Made by a program: the position numbers and the translations under genes
Assembly: GCA_938003565.1 (NCBI GenBank)
Contig: CALKYB010000263.1
Coordinates: forward strand, 1 to 16,447
Reading direction: 5' to 3'
Length of the DNA: 16,447 nucleotides
Source: an uncultured bacterium
GTDB taxonomy: Bacteria; Bdellovibrionota_C; UBA2361; SZUA-149; CALKYB01
Notes under the pieces: model-generated
Seen by the model: only the letters and a program-made list of their open reading frames with translations
Databases searched by the model: none
Told to the model about the DNA's origin: nothing
Shown here: positions 8,551 through 15,673 of the stretch, one piece after another
Numbering within the stretch: position 1 is the first letter of the stretch
Layout: every line of letters begins with the position of its first letter

Positions 8551-10206
8551 ATGACATCCGAAAATAAACTTCCACAACTTAGCGCACTTTCTGTAGGACT
8601 TTTAGTCTGCTTATCACTATTCCATTCAATAGCAGATACTACCCAAATCGATGAGAATCTGCGCGTTTTACCTCTCATCGCAATCACTTTAGCTACCGCC
8701 GGACTCTTAGCTTTATGGGCTCAAAGTTTCCTACAATCCAAACTAAACAATTTGCTAACGGTGTCGTATTTCTCAGTTCTATCACTTCTAATCTTTTACA
8801 AACCTAGCCTATTTTTTGTTTGGGATGAATGGAATTTGATACAGCGCTTAGAAGAAAATGGAATCCAAGCAATCTTCACCAGCCACAATGAGCACTTTCT
8901 CCCTCTAGGTTTTCTAGCCTATCTTTGTGAAATTAAACTATTCGGCTCAGACTACACATCCTTCCTCATAGTTTCCTCCGTTATTCATGGCCTGAACTGC
9001 TTTATTTTAATGAAGCTAACAGAACTAATGACCTCCAATTGGGATAGGTCAGCTCAGCTAGGCAAAATAGTCGCCTTGCTTTTTTTAGTGAGCGCTTTGC
9101 ATACTGAAACCCTTCACTGGGCCTTTCTTCAAACTCTCCTACTCTCAACTACCTGTATTTTCTCAAGCTGCTACTTTGCAAAGAAATATTTTAATAAGGA
9201 AGAGGCAAGCTCTCTTCTGCTTTGCGCCGTGTTTGCTGCCTTAGCTCCTTTATTTTTTGGAAATGGGTTCGTGGTTATATTTCTAATTGCTGGTATTTGC
9301 CTTCAATCTCTCTTTGAAAAACCTTTGGAGGAAATCCACCAAACAAAAATCTACAAATCCCTTAAGCTACTACTTCTAACGGGCTTATCTTTGTTGCTTC
9401 CAGCAGTTCTCTACTTAACAGCCATGGAACAAGGATCAGGACACACTCTCGACCAAGCCGACATGCTAGATAGTCCTAAGCATTCCCTTAAGTATTTGGC
9501 ATATGGATCTCAACTGGGAACTGTGGTTAGAGGCTTAGGCCTATATCCTGGACTAAGCTATGGAGAAGCTAGAAATTTCTTCAACTTGCACACAGAGAAA
9601 CCTCTTCTAAACTCTGTCGCAGAATATCAGGATCCTGAAAATATTTATTTCTATATCGGAGTTCTACTGTCTGTCTTTTCAGGTTTGTTTGCATTGTCTC
9701 GCAACGAAAAATACTTCGATGGATCAACTAGCTTTTGGCTTTGCGGACAATTTTGGATCGCAGCAGCCTTTATCCTACCAGCCCTTGGACGCTATCAGTT
9801 TGGAGGCTATCCCGCCTCTTTCGCATTAAGGTATCAATATCTAGCCCTGCCGGGACTATTTATCTTTCTTCTTCCAGTTTTTCACAGTCTCTTAACAACC
9901 AAACGGTCCGGACGACTACTCTACGCAATATGCTCTCTCTACATCTACTCGAACCTTCTTAACTCCGGAAACTTCGACTATTTCACTTCCCGAGGCGAAG
10001 CAAACAAAAAATTCATTCAACAACTAAGAAACAAAGAGCTAAGCGCAAAAGCCCTAAAAGAAAATGCACCTCTGACTCTAACCCCAAACCGAACCGCCCA
10101 AGAAATCAAAAACTCCCTAAACTGGTTAGAAAAAGAAGCTGCACTAAAAATAAATCTACATACAGAAAATCAAAACTTACTAAAATTCTTCTCCCTTCAA
10201 AAATAA
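8551..10206 (+). CDS. multi-spanning membrane protein, GT-C glycosyltransferase-like
   Basis: A 551-residue polytopic membrane protein with about eleven hydrophobic segments and a soluble, Lys- and Asn-rich tail of about 70 residues. After the third helix comes an exported loop with W91-D92-E93-W94, then H112-N113-E114-H115-F-L-P-L just before the next helix. An acidic motif at the start of the first large loop and an H-x-x-H/F-x-P-L motif at its end are the pattern of protein O-mannosyltransferase-like and TMTC-like GT-C enzymes, which transfer sugars from lipid carriers on the outer face of the membrane. This is recognised by pattern only. It has no obvious sequence similarity to the GT-C-like protein at 3514-5250, yet each sits beside an exported FG-GAP repeat protein. 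The start at 8551 is the first ATG after an in-frame stop; it lacks a ribosome binding site and is preceded by two hairpins, so expression may depend on upstream translation. Confidence 0.6.
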   Translation: MTSENKLPQLSALSVGLLVCLSLFHSIADTTQIDENLRVLPLIAITLATAGLLALWAQSFLQSKLNNLLTVSYFSVLSLLIFYKPSLFFVWDEWNLIQRLEENGIQAIFTSHNEHFLPLGFLAYLCEIKLFGSDYTSFLIVSSVIHGLNCFILMKLTELMTSNWDRSAQLGKIVALLFLVSALHTETLHWAFLQTLLLSTTCIFSSCYFAKKYFNKEEASSLLLCAVFAALAPLFFGNGFVVIFLIAGICLQSLFEKPLEEIHQTKIYKSLKLLLLTGLSLLLPAVLYLTAMEQGSGHTLDQADMLDSPKHSLKYLAYGSQLGTVVRGLGLYPGLSYGEARNFFNLHTEKPLLNSVAEYQDPENIYFYIGVLLSVFSGLFALSRNEKYFDGSTSFWLCGQFWIAAAFILPALGRYQFGGYPASFALRYQYLALPGLFIFLLPVFHSLLTTKRSGRLLYAICSLYIYSNLLNSGNFDYFTSRGEANKKFIQQLRNKELSAKALKENAPLTLTPNRTAQEIKNSLNWLEKEAALKINLHTENQNLLKFFSLQK

Positions 10207-10257
10207 GTTTTTCACGACAAAAAGCTCAAAAACGAATTGGCAATAGAAGCAAGAATA

Positions 10258-10418
10258 GAGCAGAATCTGGATTAAGGTTCTGGCGGAATGTGAGGCGGGA
10301 GTGGGAATACGAAACGAGACGCTAGTCTCGTTTCTTATCTCCCCTACCTCCGAGCCCTCGGAGCAATCTCCCTGAGAGATTGCGAGAATGAGCCAGAACC
10401 TTAAACCAGATTCTGCTC
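10258..10418. repeat. 161-base palindromic element with a 27-base outer stem and three inner arms
   Basis: Positions 10258-10284 are the reverse complement of 10392-10418 with a single A-A mismatch (10271/10405). Inside are three more foldbacks. Arm 1 is GAAACGAGAC-gcta-GTCTCGTTTC (10311-10334), probably extended by pairing 10292-10301 with 10339-10350. Arm 2 is CTCCGA-gccc-TCGGAG (10348-10363). Arm 3 is GCAATCTC-cctga-GAGATTGC (10363-10383). Arms 1 and 2 share bases 10348-10350, and arms 2 and 3 share 10363, so not all pairs form at once. The element fills most of the gap between convergent genes. It could be a MITE-like mobile palindrome, a bidirectional terminator or a structured RNA. No target-site duplication is evident, and it does not fit an integron attC. 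Confidence 0.75.
10311..10334. terminator. candidate bidirectional terminator hairpin between convergent genes
   Basis: A perfect 10-base-pair stem with a four-base loop (GAAACGAGAC-gcta-GTCTCGTTTC), followed on the plus strand by TTATCT and on the minus strand by GTATTC. It lies between the ends of the genes at 10206 (plus) and 10459 (minus), where a shared terminator is expected. The T-runs are short, so efficiency is uncertain. It is also the first inner arm of the larger palindrome. Confidence 0.45.
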
Positions 10419-10458
10419 GCCACCTAAAATATACTTAATTAATTTGGAGTGAAAACCC

Positions 10459-10857
10459 CTAACTCAATTCATGCTCTTCAACAATCGCCAAAACATCCGC
10501 TGTTTCAACAACCCGAAGCTCATCATCCCAGGGAACCTTAACCCCCACATGCTTACCAATTAGAATGGTAGCACCAAAAGGAATGCCACTAATATTGGCC
10601 TCCTCTTCAGTGTCCTCATCAAGCGCCGAAGCAACCTCAATCACCTCAGCAAGAACAGACTCGGCGTGATCGTCTTTAGCACCTTCAGGAAGAAAGAGTC
10701 CTGCATCAGTTTGATTGTCTTCTTTAGAAAGTCGCACCAAAACTCTCATGCCAAGCGGATTAACGCTTTTGACTTTTCTATCAATTCTATCACTTAAGGA
10801 TTTTACTCTAGACTCTACTTTAGACACTTTGGCCGAATCCTTTTTTTTGTCTGACAC
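10459..10857 (-). CDS. GroES-like (Cpn10 family) protein with N-terminal extension
   Basis: A 132-residue protein whose residues 33-130 resemble the 10-kDa co-chaperonin GroES: NPLGMRVLVRL corresponds to the start of GroES, DAGLFLPEG (51-59) to the mobile loop that binds GroEL, and VVETADVLAIVEE (116-128) to the C-terminal strand. GroES is normally about 95-100 residues. The extra 32 at the N-terminus are highly charged (rich in Lys, Asp and Ser) and may form a helix. There is no groEL beside it, so this is more likely a GroES paralogue or GroES-fold protein than the cell's main co-chaperonin. The start is GTG at 10857 with AGGA six to seven bases upstream. It follows glmS by 19 bases and is probably the last gene of that operon, next to the palindromic element. 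Confidence 0.7.
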   Translation of the reverse strand: MSDKKKDSAKVSKVESRVKSLSDRIDRKVKSVNPLGMRVLVRLSKEDNQTDAGLFLPEGAKDDHAESVLAEVIEVASALDEDTEEEANISGIPFGATILIGKHVGVKVPWDDELRVVETADVLAIVEEHELS

Positions 10858-10876
10858 AATATTTCCTAAACGACTG

Positions 10877-12736
10877 CTATTCTACGGTCACACTTTTAGC
10901 AAGATTTCTAGGCTGGTCAACATCAGTGCCTTTATATACCGCCACATGGTAGGCAAATAGCTGTAAAGGCACAGTTAAAACAATTGGCAACATCGATGGG
11001 GCGATTTCTCCAACCTCTACAGTCTCCCAGGCTAAGTCTTTTAATACTGGCTCGGCATAGTCTGTAATGGCGATAATTCGCCCACCACGACTCTCTACCT
11101 CTTTGAGATTCGACATCGCTTTCTCATAATTAAGCCCATCATGGCCAAAAACAACAAGAACCGGTGTTTCCTCAGTAATCAAAGAAATAGGACCATGCTT
11201 CATCTCACCCGCAGGGTATCCTTCAGCATGAAGATAAGAAATCTCTTTTAGCTTCAGCGCTCCTTCCAAAGCAATCGGATAAAGTGAGCCACGACCAAGA
11301 AACATAAAATGCTCGGCCTTGCCATACTTTCTAGCTATCTTCTCTAAAGTCTTATCAAACTCAATTGCTTTAGTAATTTGAGCCGGCAACTGAGACAACT
11401 CTTCCTCAGCTTGCAGAGCCTCCGCTTTACTCAAACAGCCACGAGCGAGTCCCATTTTCAAAGAGAAAAGGAACGCAGCTGTTACCTGAGCTGTAAAAGC
11501 TTTGGTAGAGGCTACACTAATTTCTGGGCCGGCATGCGTGTAAAGAACATTTCCCGCCTTTCTAGCAATAGATGAAGAGACTACATTACAAATAGCCAAA
11601 GTTCGGCATCCACTCTCTACTGCAAGATTTAGCGAACCAAGAGAATCAGCTGTTTCTCCAGACTGACTAATTACAATAAAAAGATTCTTCTTGTTCCCAA
11701 GCTGCGGTCGATAGCGATACTCGGATCCATAGTCTACCTCAACTGGAACTCCAGCATACCTCTCAAGGTAAAACTTCATAACCAAAGCTGCGTGCCAGGC
11801 TGTGCCGCAAGCTACAATGGTCACTCTGTCAATGTCTTGATAGTCCTCATCTGTAAAGCTGACATCATCAAAAAATATATTCCCTGTGTGTCGATCTATT
11901 CTTCCTCGAAAAGTTTCAGCTACTGTTTGAGGCTGCTCGTATATTTCTTTGAGCATGAAATGTTTAAAACCACCTTTCTCAGCAGTAATTGGATCCCAGG
12001 TAATGTTAGTTACTTCGCGAAGGGTTTCAACTCCTTCATGCTCAACTGTAATGCCATCAATTCTAACTCGAGCAAGATCTCCATCCTCAAGAATAATCAC
12101 CTTTCTAGTGTAGTCGAGAATCGCTGGAATATCGGATGCTACATAGGCCTCCCCATCTGAAATTCCCAGAATTACAGGAGTGGCATTCTTAGCAACGATT
12201 AAGGTATAAGGGTCATTTCTAGACATTACCACCAAAGCATAACTACCCTCGAGCTCTGCAATAGCATCCTTAACTGCTTGAAAAAGGTCACCCGTTTTAT
12301 CTAAATGAAAATTAATTAGATGAGCCGCTATTTCAGAATCTGTCTCTGAAACAATACTACAACCAGTCGCTTCTAATTTCTCTCGAAGTGAACTAAAATT
12401 CTCAATTATACCGTTATGCACAACACAAACATCTCCAGCAACATGAGGATGCGCGTTAATTGTGGAAGGTTTGCCGTGAGTGGCCCACCGGGTGTGGCCT
12501 ATACCAATTGTGTTTTGGCAATTCTTCTCATTTGGCTCGCCAGTAAGAAGATTATTCTCTCTAAGAATTTCTTTTAAATTCTCAAGCTTTCCCTGACTTC
12601 TAAAAACTTCAAATCCATCAGTTGCAATTGTAGCAACTCCAGCAGAGTCGTAGCCTCTATACTCAAGCTTCTCTAGGCCATTTACCAATATCGGCACCGC
12701 TTTTCTTGGTCCTAAGTATCCAACAATTCCGCACAC
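10877..12736 (-). CDS. glmS: glutamine--fructose-6-phosphate aminotransferase (isomerizing)
   Basis: GlmS makes glucosamine-6-phosphate from fructose-6-phosphate and glutamine, the first step to UDP-N-acetylglucosamine. The 619 residues (E. coli about 609) show the class II glutamine amidotransferase domain with catalytic Cys2 (MCGIVGYLG), the glutamine-binding stretch HTRWATHG (81-88) and HNGIIENF (107-114). Two SIS sugar-isomerase domains follow: SQSGETADS (357-365) and STKAFTAQV (410-418) bind the sugar phosphate, and the second spans about 465-600. The C-terminal tail DQPRNLAKSVTVE is the family signature that closes the active site. No residue appears to be missing. The start is GTG at 12736, which places Cys second as required; AGGAG lies nine bases upstream. 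Only 56 bases separate it from glmU, too few for a glmS ribozyme, so feedback control by that route is not seen here. Confidence 0.97.
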   Translation of the reverse strand: MCGIVGYLGPRKAVPILVNGLEKLEYRGYDSAGVATIATDGFEVFRSQGKLENLKEILRENNLLTGEPNEKNCQNTIGIGHTRWATHGKPSTINAHPHVAGDVCVVHNGIIENFSSLREKLEATGCSIVSETDSEIAAHLINFHLDKTGDLFQAVKDAIAELEGSYALVVMSRNDPYTLIVAKNATPVILGISDGEAYVASDIPAILDYTRKVIILEDGDLARVRIDGITVEHEGVETLREVTNITWDPITAEKGGFKHFMLKEIYEQPQTVAETFRGRIDRHTGNIFFDDVSFTDEDYQDIDRVTIVACGTAWHAALVMKFYLERYAGVPVEVDYGSEYRYRPQLGNKKNLFIVISQSGETADSLGSLNLAVESGCRTLAICNVVSSSIARKAGNVLYTHAGPEISVASTKAFTAQVTAAFLFSLKMGLARGCLSKAEALQAEEELSQLPAQITKAIEFDKTLEKIARKYGKAEHFMFLGRGSLYPIALEGALKLKEISYLHAEGYPAGEMKHGPISLITEETPVLVVFGHDGLNYEKAMSNLKEVESRGGRIIAITDYAEPVLKDLAWETVEVGEIAPSMLPIVLTVPLQLFAYHVAVYKGTDVDQPRNLAKSVTVE

Positions 12737-12792
12737 AAGCTTTTTCTCCTAATAAACTTTTAAAAATTTTGGCAAATAGAGTAAAACACTGA

Positions 12793-14163
12793 CTACTTAC
12801 TCCAGTCGTCTTTATTGGTTTGTCGAGCCCTGCCAAGCCCTAAGGCTCTATCAGGAACCTTCTTTGTAATAGTCGAACCAGCCCCAATATAGGCATCATC
12901 TCCAATTTTTACCGGCGCCACCAAACAACTATTACTACCAATAAAGGCTCCTTTTCCTATGACTGTTTGATGCTTATTTTTTCCATCGTAGTTGCATATA
13001 ATAGTGCCAGCCCCAATATTAGCCTCAGGGTGAATCTCAGCATCTCCTAAGTAACTCACGTGGCCAGCCTTTACTCCGTCATGAAGAATAGTTTTTTTAG
13101 TTTCGACGAAGTTACCTACCTTTACATTATTACCTAGCTTACTTCCTGGTCGCAAATGAGCAAAAGGCCCCACTGAACAATCTTTACCAATCTCGGACTC
13201 TTCAAAAACAGAACCTAATTTCACATGAGTCCCTGAGCCAATTTTGGTATTCCTAATTAAAGTTTCACCTTCAACCTGAACTCCTTCTGCTAAAGTTGTT
13301 TCACCTTGCAGCCTAGTTCCCGCACCAATAAAACACTCTGGCTCAATCACCACTCCTTCATCAATATAGACCTGATTTGAGTCCTCAAAACCAACTCCCT
13401 TATCCATGAGCTCCTCTACTATCTGCCGGCGCCTTATAGCTTCCAAGACACTAAGATCTTTTCTAGAGTTCGCCCCAGCCAGTGAGAGTGGAGATGGAGC
13501 ACAAAAGGCTTCGATCTTCTTACCAGTTGCTTTGGCATAGGAAACAATATCCGTAAGGTAAAATTCCCCTTGAGCATTATCGGTGTTTAGAGACTCAAGT
13601 GCATCAACCAGGAAAGTTTTGCTGCAAATATAAATTCCTGCATTAACCTCCCTGATTTTCTTTTGCTCTGCTGAGCAATCTTTTTCCTCACAAATTGACT
13701 GAACTTCCCCTGACTCGTTTCGAACGACTCGTCCAAAACCATGTACTTCTTCGGGCTTAAAAGAAATAAAAAGTAAATCGGGTCCTTGAGAATTATATAA
13801 TTCAATCGCCTGAGAAATGTCAGTGGCGCTGAGAAGTGGGACATCCCCTGGGAGGATAATAAGATTTTTACTTTTAACTTGCGGCAAGGCAGCCTTGGCA
13901 GCATCCCCTGTTCCAAGCTGACTTACTTGATGGGCTGAATCAACTCCGGAAAACCCATGTCTAGCAATCTCCGCCTCAACTAGATTTCTGCCAGTACCAA
14001 CCACTACAGTAACTAGCCCTACTCCAGCAGACTTAACGGCTAGAATTGATCTATGAATTAAAGTCTGCCCACAAACTTTGTGCAGTACTTTTGGTAACTT
14101 AGAGCGCATTCTCGTGCCCTGACCAGCGGCGAGGATAATTGCCTGAAAATTCATACGATTCAT
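12793..14163 (-). CDS. glmU: bifunctional N-acetylglucosamine-1-phosphate uridyltransferase / glucosamine-1-phosphate acetyltransferase
   Basis: GlmU acetylates glucosamine-1-phosphate and then joins it to UTP, giving UDP-N-acetylglucosamine for peptidoglycan and lipopolysaccharide. At 456 residues it equals E. coli GlmU in length. The N-terminal pyrophosphorylase domain has LAAGQGTRMRSKLPKVLHK (11-29) and the metal-binding GDVPL (106-110). From about residue 260 a left-handed beta-helix of hexapeptide repeats forms the acetyltransferase, with GHVSYLGDAE (367-376, His368 matching the catalytic His363 of E. coli) and GAGTIICNYDG (384-394). The first ATG at 14163 and a second at 14154 (Met4) are both possible starts; neither has a clear ribosome binding site. 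It is the first gene of a glmU-glmS-groES-like operon. A likely promoter lies at 14248-14276. Confidence 0.97.
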   Translation of the reverse strand: MNRMNFQAIILAAGQGTRMRSKLPKVLHKVCGQTLIHRSILAVKSAGVGLVTVVVGTGRNLVEAEIARHGFSGVDSAHQVSQLGTGDAAKAALPQVKSKNLIILPGDVPLLSATDISQAIELYNSQGPDLLFISFKPEEVHGFGRVVRNESGEVQSICEEKDCSAEQKKIREVNAGIYICSKTFLVDALESLNTDNAQGEFYLTDIVSYAKATGKKIEAFCAPSPLSLAGANSRKDLSVLEAIRRRQIVEELMDKGVGFEDSNQVYIDEGVVIEPECFIGAGTRLQGETTLAEGVQVEGETLIRNTKIGSGTHVKLGSVFEESEIGKDCSVGPFAHLRPGSKLGNNVKVGNFVETKKTILHDGVKAGHVSYLGDAEIHPEANIGAGTIICNYDGKNKHQTVIGKGAFIGSNSCLVAPVKIGDDAYIGAGSTITKKVPDRALGLGRARQTNKDDWSK

Positions 14164-14247
14164 TGGTTGAAAAAATTGCGTTATATTCGGAATTTAATTC
14201 GGTAATCCACAAGAAACTACAGCACAAAGGAAGAATTTCCTACCCCT

Positions 14248-14276
14248 TTACTATAATTAAACAAGAAATTAGTCAA
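14248..14276 (-). promoter_or_regulatory. sigma-70-like promoter for glmU-glmS operon
   Basis: On the minus strand, TTGACT (14276-14271) matches the -35 consensus at five of six positions. Seventeen bases later comes TAGTAA (14253-14248); alternatively TATAGT (14255-14250) fits better with a 15-base spacer. Transcription would start near 14240, giving a leader of about 75-80 bases before glmU. This is the best promoter match seen in the window. Confidence 0.55.
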
Positions 14277-14544
14277 GAAATGCTCTATTTTGCAGCAATG
14301 GTAATCTTGGGACTACAAATCAGTTTCAGGCTCCCAAACAACTCTAAACACTATAAAAACTTTAATTTATACAAACTACTAAATACCTACGGCCTGAATA
14401 AGCCAAAAGGATCTTACACCTTATTGTTATTATTTTAGTCGGTTTTGATAAAAAATTACACCTTAAAAGAGATAAATCTCATCTCAAGACTGGGAAAAAA
14501 CTTTTAAATCAACCTAGTTACACGGCTCTGGAAGGTTTACTGAA

Positions 14545-14563
14545 AAGTTCTTTTAAAGAACTT
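14545..14563. promoter_or_regulatory. 19-base palindrome AAGTTCTTTTAAAGAACTT (candidate operator)
   Basis: Two 9-base arms, AAGTTCTTT and AAAGAACTT, are perfect reverse complements around a single T, 53 bases before the start of the gene at 14617. The size and symmetry fit a binding site for a dimeric regulator. It matches no operator I recognise; the arms are in the opposite order to the Bacillus LexA box. Confidence 0.4.
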
Positions 14564-14576
14564 AACTGGAAAACTT

Positions 14577-14590
14577 TTTTGGCGCCAAAA
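14577..14590. promoter_or_regulatory. perfect 14-base palindrome TTTTGGCGCCAAAA (candidate operator)
   Basis: A GC-core palindrome in AT-rich DNA, 26 bases before the ATG at 14617 and 13 bases after the 19-base palindrome. The closeness of two perfect palindromes to one start codon suggests regulator binding. If transcribed, it would put a short stem in the leader. The regulator is unknown. Confidence 0.4.
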
Positions 14591-14616
14591 CATAAATCAA
14601 CGGAAAAAGAGTTGTA

Positions 14617-15240
14617 ATGGCAGAAGACAAGGATAAGCGTAAGAATTTAAGGAAGGACAAGCTCGCCCAACAGAGTGCAGCTGCCAACCGTCGTACGCTT
14701 GACCTGAGGTTGGATCTTTTCGAGCGAAAAATCGAAGCCCTAAAAGTCACCTACGAGCAATACTTTCTAGATATCATTGTTTTTCCACCCGATAAGGAGC
14801 ACGCTGAAGTAAAGAAGATGAAAAAAGATCTTCTAGCTGCTCCTTTTAAACAAGTGACTCACTCCTTTCGTCTAAGACAACTAATAACCAGATACCAAAC
14901 CTATGATACCTACTGGGTTCGAACACTAAAGGCACGAGAAGGTAGATACTCAAGGGACGTATTTAAAGCTGAGCTACGACAGAAGGAGATGAAAGAGGCG
15001 AAAAGGGCTGCAACAGCATCTGGCGCAGCAGAAAAGGGGTTTAAACAGCTTTTTGATAGTTACGAGAATGCAATTAAAAAGTCAGGAGGAAATGCTGACA
15101 ATATCGATTACGGGGCTTTTAAACGCTCCCTCGTTAACCAAGCCCAAGCTCTTAAAAAGAAAGGTGTGAAAAAACTAAGCTATAAAATAGTAATGAAAGA
15201 TGGAAAAGCGGTAGTAAAGGCTATCGCCAAGAAAAAGTAG
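14617..15240 (+). CDS. charged cytoplasmic protein resembling the MXAN_5187 C-terminal domain family
   Basis: A 207-residue, very basic and charged protein with no signal peptide or membrane segment. Residues about 34-120 resemble the conserved core I recall from the MXAN_5187 family of myxobacteria and relatives: FERKIEALKVTYEQYFL (35-51), PPDKEH, then SFRLRQLITRYQTYDTYW (83-100) and the R-x-G-x-Y-x-R-D-V-F-K segment (107-117). The N-terminal 30 residues and the segment at about 118-135 are likely helical, perhaps coiled coil. The C-terminus ends in a Lys-rich strand (KKLSYKIVMKDGKAVVKAIAKKK region, about 185-207). Function unknown. The ATG has only AAAGAG upstream; the two palindromes ahead suggest dedicated regulation. 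The family match is from memory and is the main taxonomic hint in the window. Confidence 0.6.
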   Translation: MAEDKDKRKNLRKDKLAQQSAAANRRTLDLRLDLFERKIEALKVTYEQYFLDIIVFPPDKEHAEVKKMKKDLLAAPFKQVTHSFRLRQLITRYQTYDTYWVRTLKAREGRYSRDVFKAELRQKEMKEAKRAATASGAAEKGFKQLFDSYENAIKKSGGNADNIDYGAFKRSLVNQAQALKKKGVKKLSYKIVMKDGKAVVKAIAKKK

Positions 15241-15257
15241 CTGTGTTGAACTTTGAG

Positions 15258-15279
15258 AAAACAACACTTATTGTTTTTT
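15258..15279 (+). terminator. weak AT-rich terminator candidate after the MXAN_5187-like gene
   Basis: AAAACAA (15258-15264) pairs with TTGTTTT (15271-15277) around a six-base loop and leads into more T, 18 bases after the stop codon. An overlapping alternative fold pairs GTGTTG (15243-15248) with CAACAC (15262-15267), also followed by a T-rich stretch. The stems are AT-rich, so termination would be moderate at best. Confidence 0.4.
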
Positions 15280-15317
15280 ATTGAAGTAAATTGCCGTCAC
15301 TACTAGAGTCAATAAGG

Positions 15318-15358
15318 CTTTCTCTCTACTAGCAAAGTTTGATTGAAGTAAGAGAAAG
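15318..15358 (+). other. inverted repeat in the leader of the small membrane protein gene
   Basis: CTTTCTCT (15318-15325) is the reverse complement of AGAGAAAG (15351-15358), with 25 bases between, about 45 bases before the ATG at 15404. A 10-base direct repeat, ATTGAAGTAA, occurs at 15280-15289 and 15342-15351. Either may be regulatory or chance in AT-rich DNA. Confidence 0.3.
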
Positions 15359-15403
15359 ACTTAAAGTCGTAGTTTTGAAAATTAACAGCGTAAGTTAGAA
15401 AAA

Positions 15404-15655
15404 ATGTCAGAAGATCCGCAAGTTTACGATTACTCAAATCCAGAGGAAAACGAGCCCCATCTCGGTCCTTGGTGGTTTGTGCTGATGATAACTTTGTATT
15501 GGCTTAAAGAACTCTTTCCTACAGAAAAATACACTTTGTTTTGGTATTTTCAAATTTACATCCTTAGTTTATGTACTCTTGTAACTTTTTTTGTCATTTA
15601 CAAAAGATGGCGATTTAATAAAACTCTTAAGGAACGAGAAAAAGAGAAGGATTAA
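15404..15655 (+). CDS. small two-helix membrane protein, function unknown
   Basis: An 83-residue protein with an acidic N-terminus (residues 1-19, Asp/Glu-rich), a first hydrophobic segment at about 22-37, a second at about 45-66, and a basic, highly charged tail (RWRFNKTLKEREKEKD). Both ends probably lie in the cytoplasm. I do not recognise the family. The ribosome binding site is weak (TAAG before a run of A). It ends 18 bases before the PstS-like gene, so the two are probably co-transcribed. Coding status rests on a sensible membrane topology and tight spacing rather than on similarity. Confidence 0.6.
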   Translation: MSEDPQVYDYSNPEENEPHLGPWWFVLMITLYWLKELFPTEKYTLFWYFQIYILSLCTLVTFFVIYKRWRFNKTLKEREKEKD

Positions 15656-15673
15656 CTCTTTGACCATATTCTG

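Larger units (their letters stand above)
14164..14616. other. divergent intergenic region, 453 bases
   Basis: This AT-rich stretch separates glmU (minus) from the gene at 14617 (plus). It holds the glmU promoter (14248-14276), a weak plus-strand promoter candidate (TTGTTA at 14424-14429, 17 bases, GATAAA at 14447-14452) and two palindromes near 14545-14590. A 99-codon open frame starting inside glmU covers part of it but is not credible. No RNA gene was recognised. Confidence 0.5.

Noticed and set aside
10258..10418. Integron attC site or tRNA-like cloverleaf
   Set aside because: The ends lack the RYYYAAC/GTTRRRY core sites of attC, and the arms have neither tRNA arm lengths nor a T-loop GTTC consensus.
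12737..12792. glmS ribozyme or riboswitch before glmS
   Set aside because: The gap to glmU is only 56 AT-rich bases with no conserved ribozyme core; the ribozyme needs far more sequence.
14139..14438. Plus-strand open frame of 99 codons between glmU and the next gene
   Set aside because: It begins antisense inside the glmU start, covers the likely glmU promoter, has no ribosome binding site, and its composition is that of AT-rich noncoding DNA.
15294..15312. Possible Pho box upstream of the PstS-like operon (GTCA repeated in CCGTCAC and GAGTCAA)
   Set aside because: The repeat period is 12 rather than 11 bases and the second half-site matches only about four of seven positions of CTGTCAT; too weak to claim.
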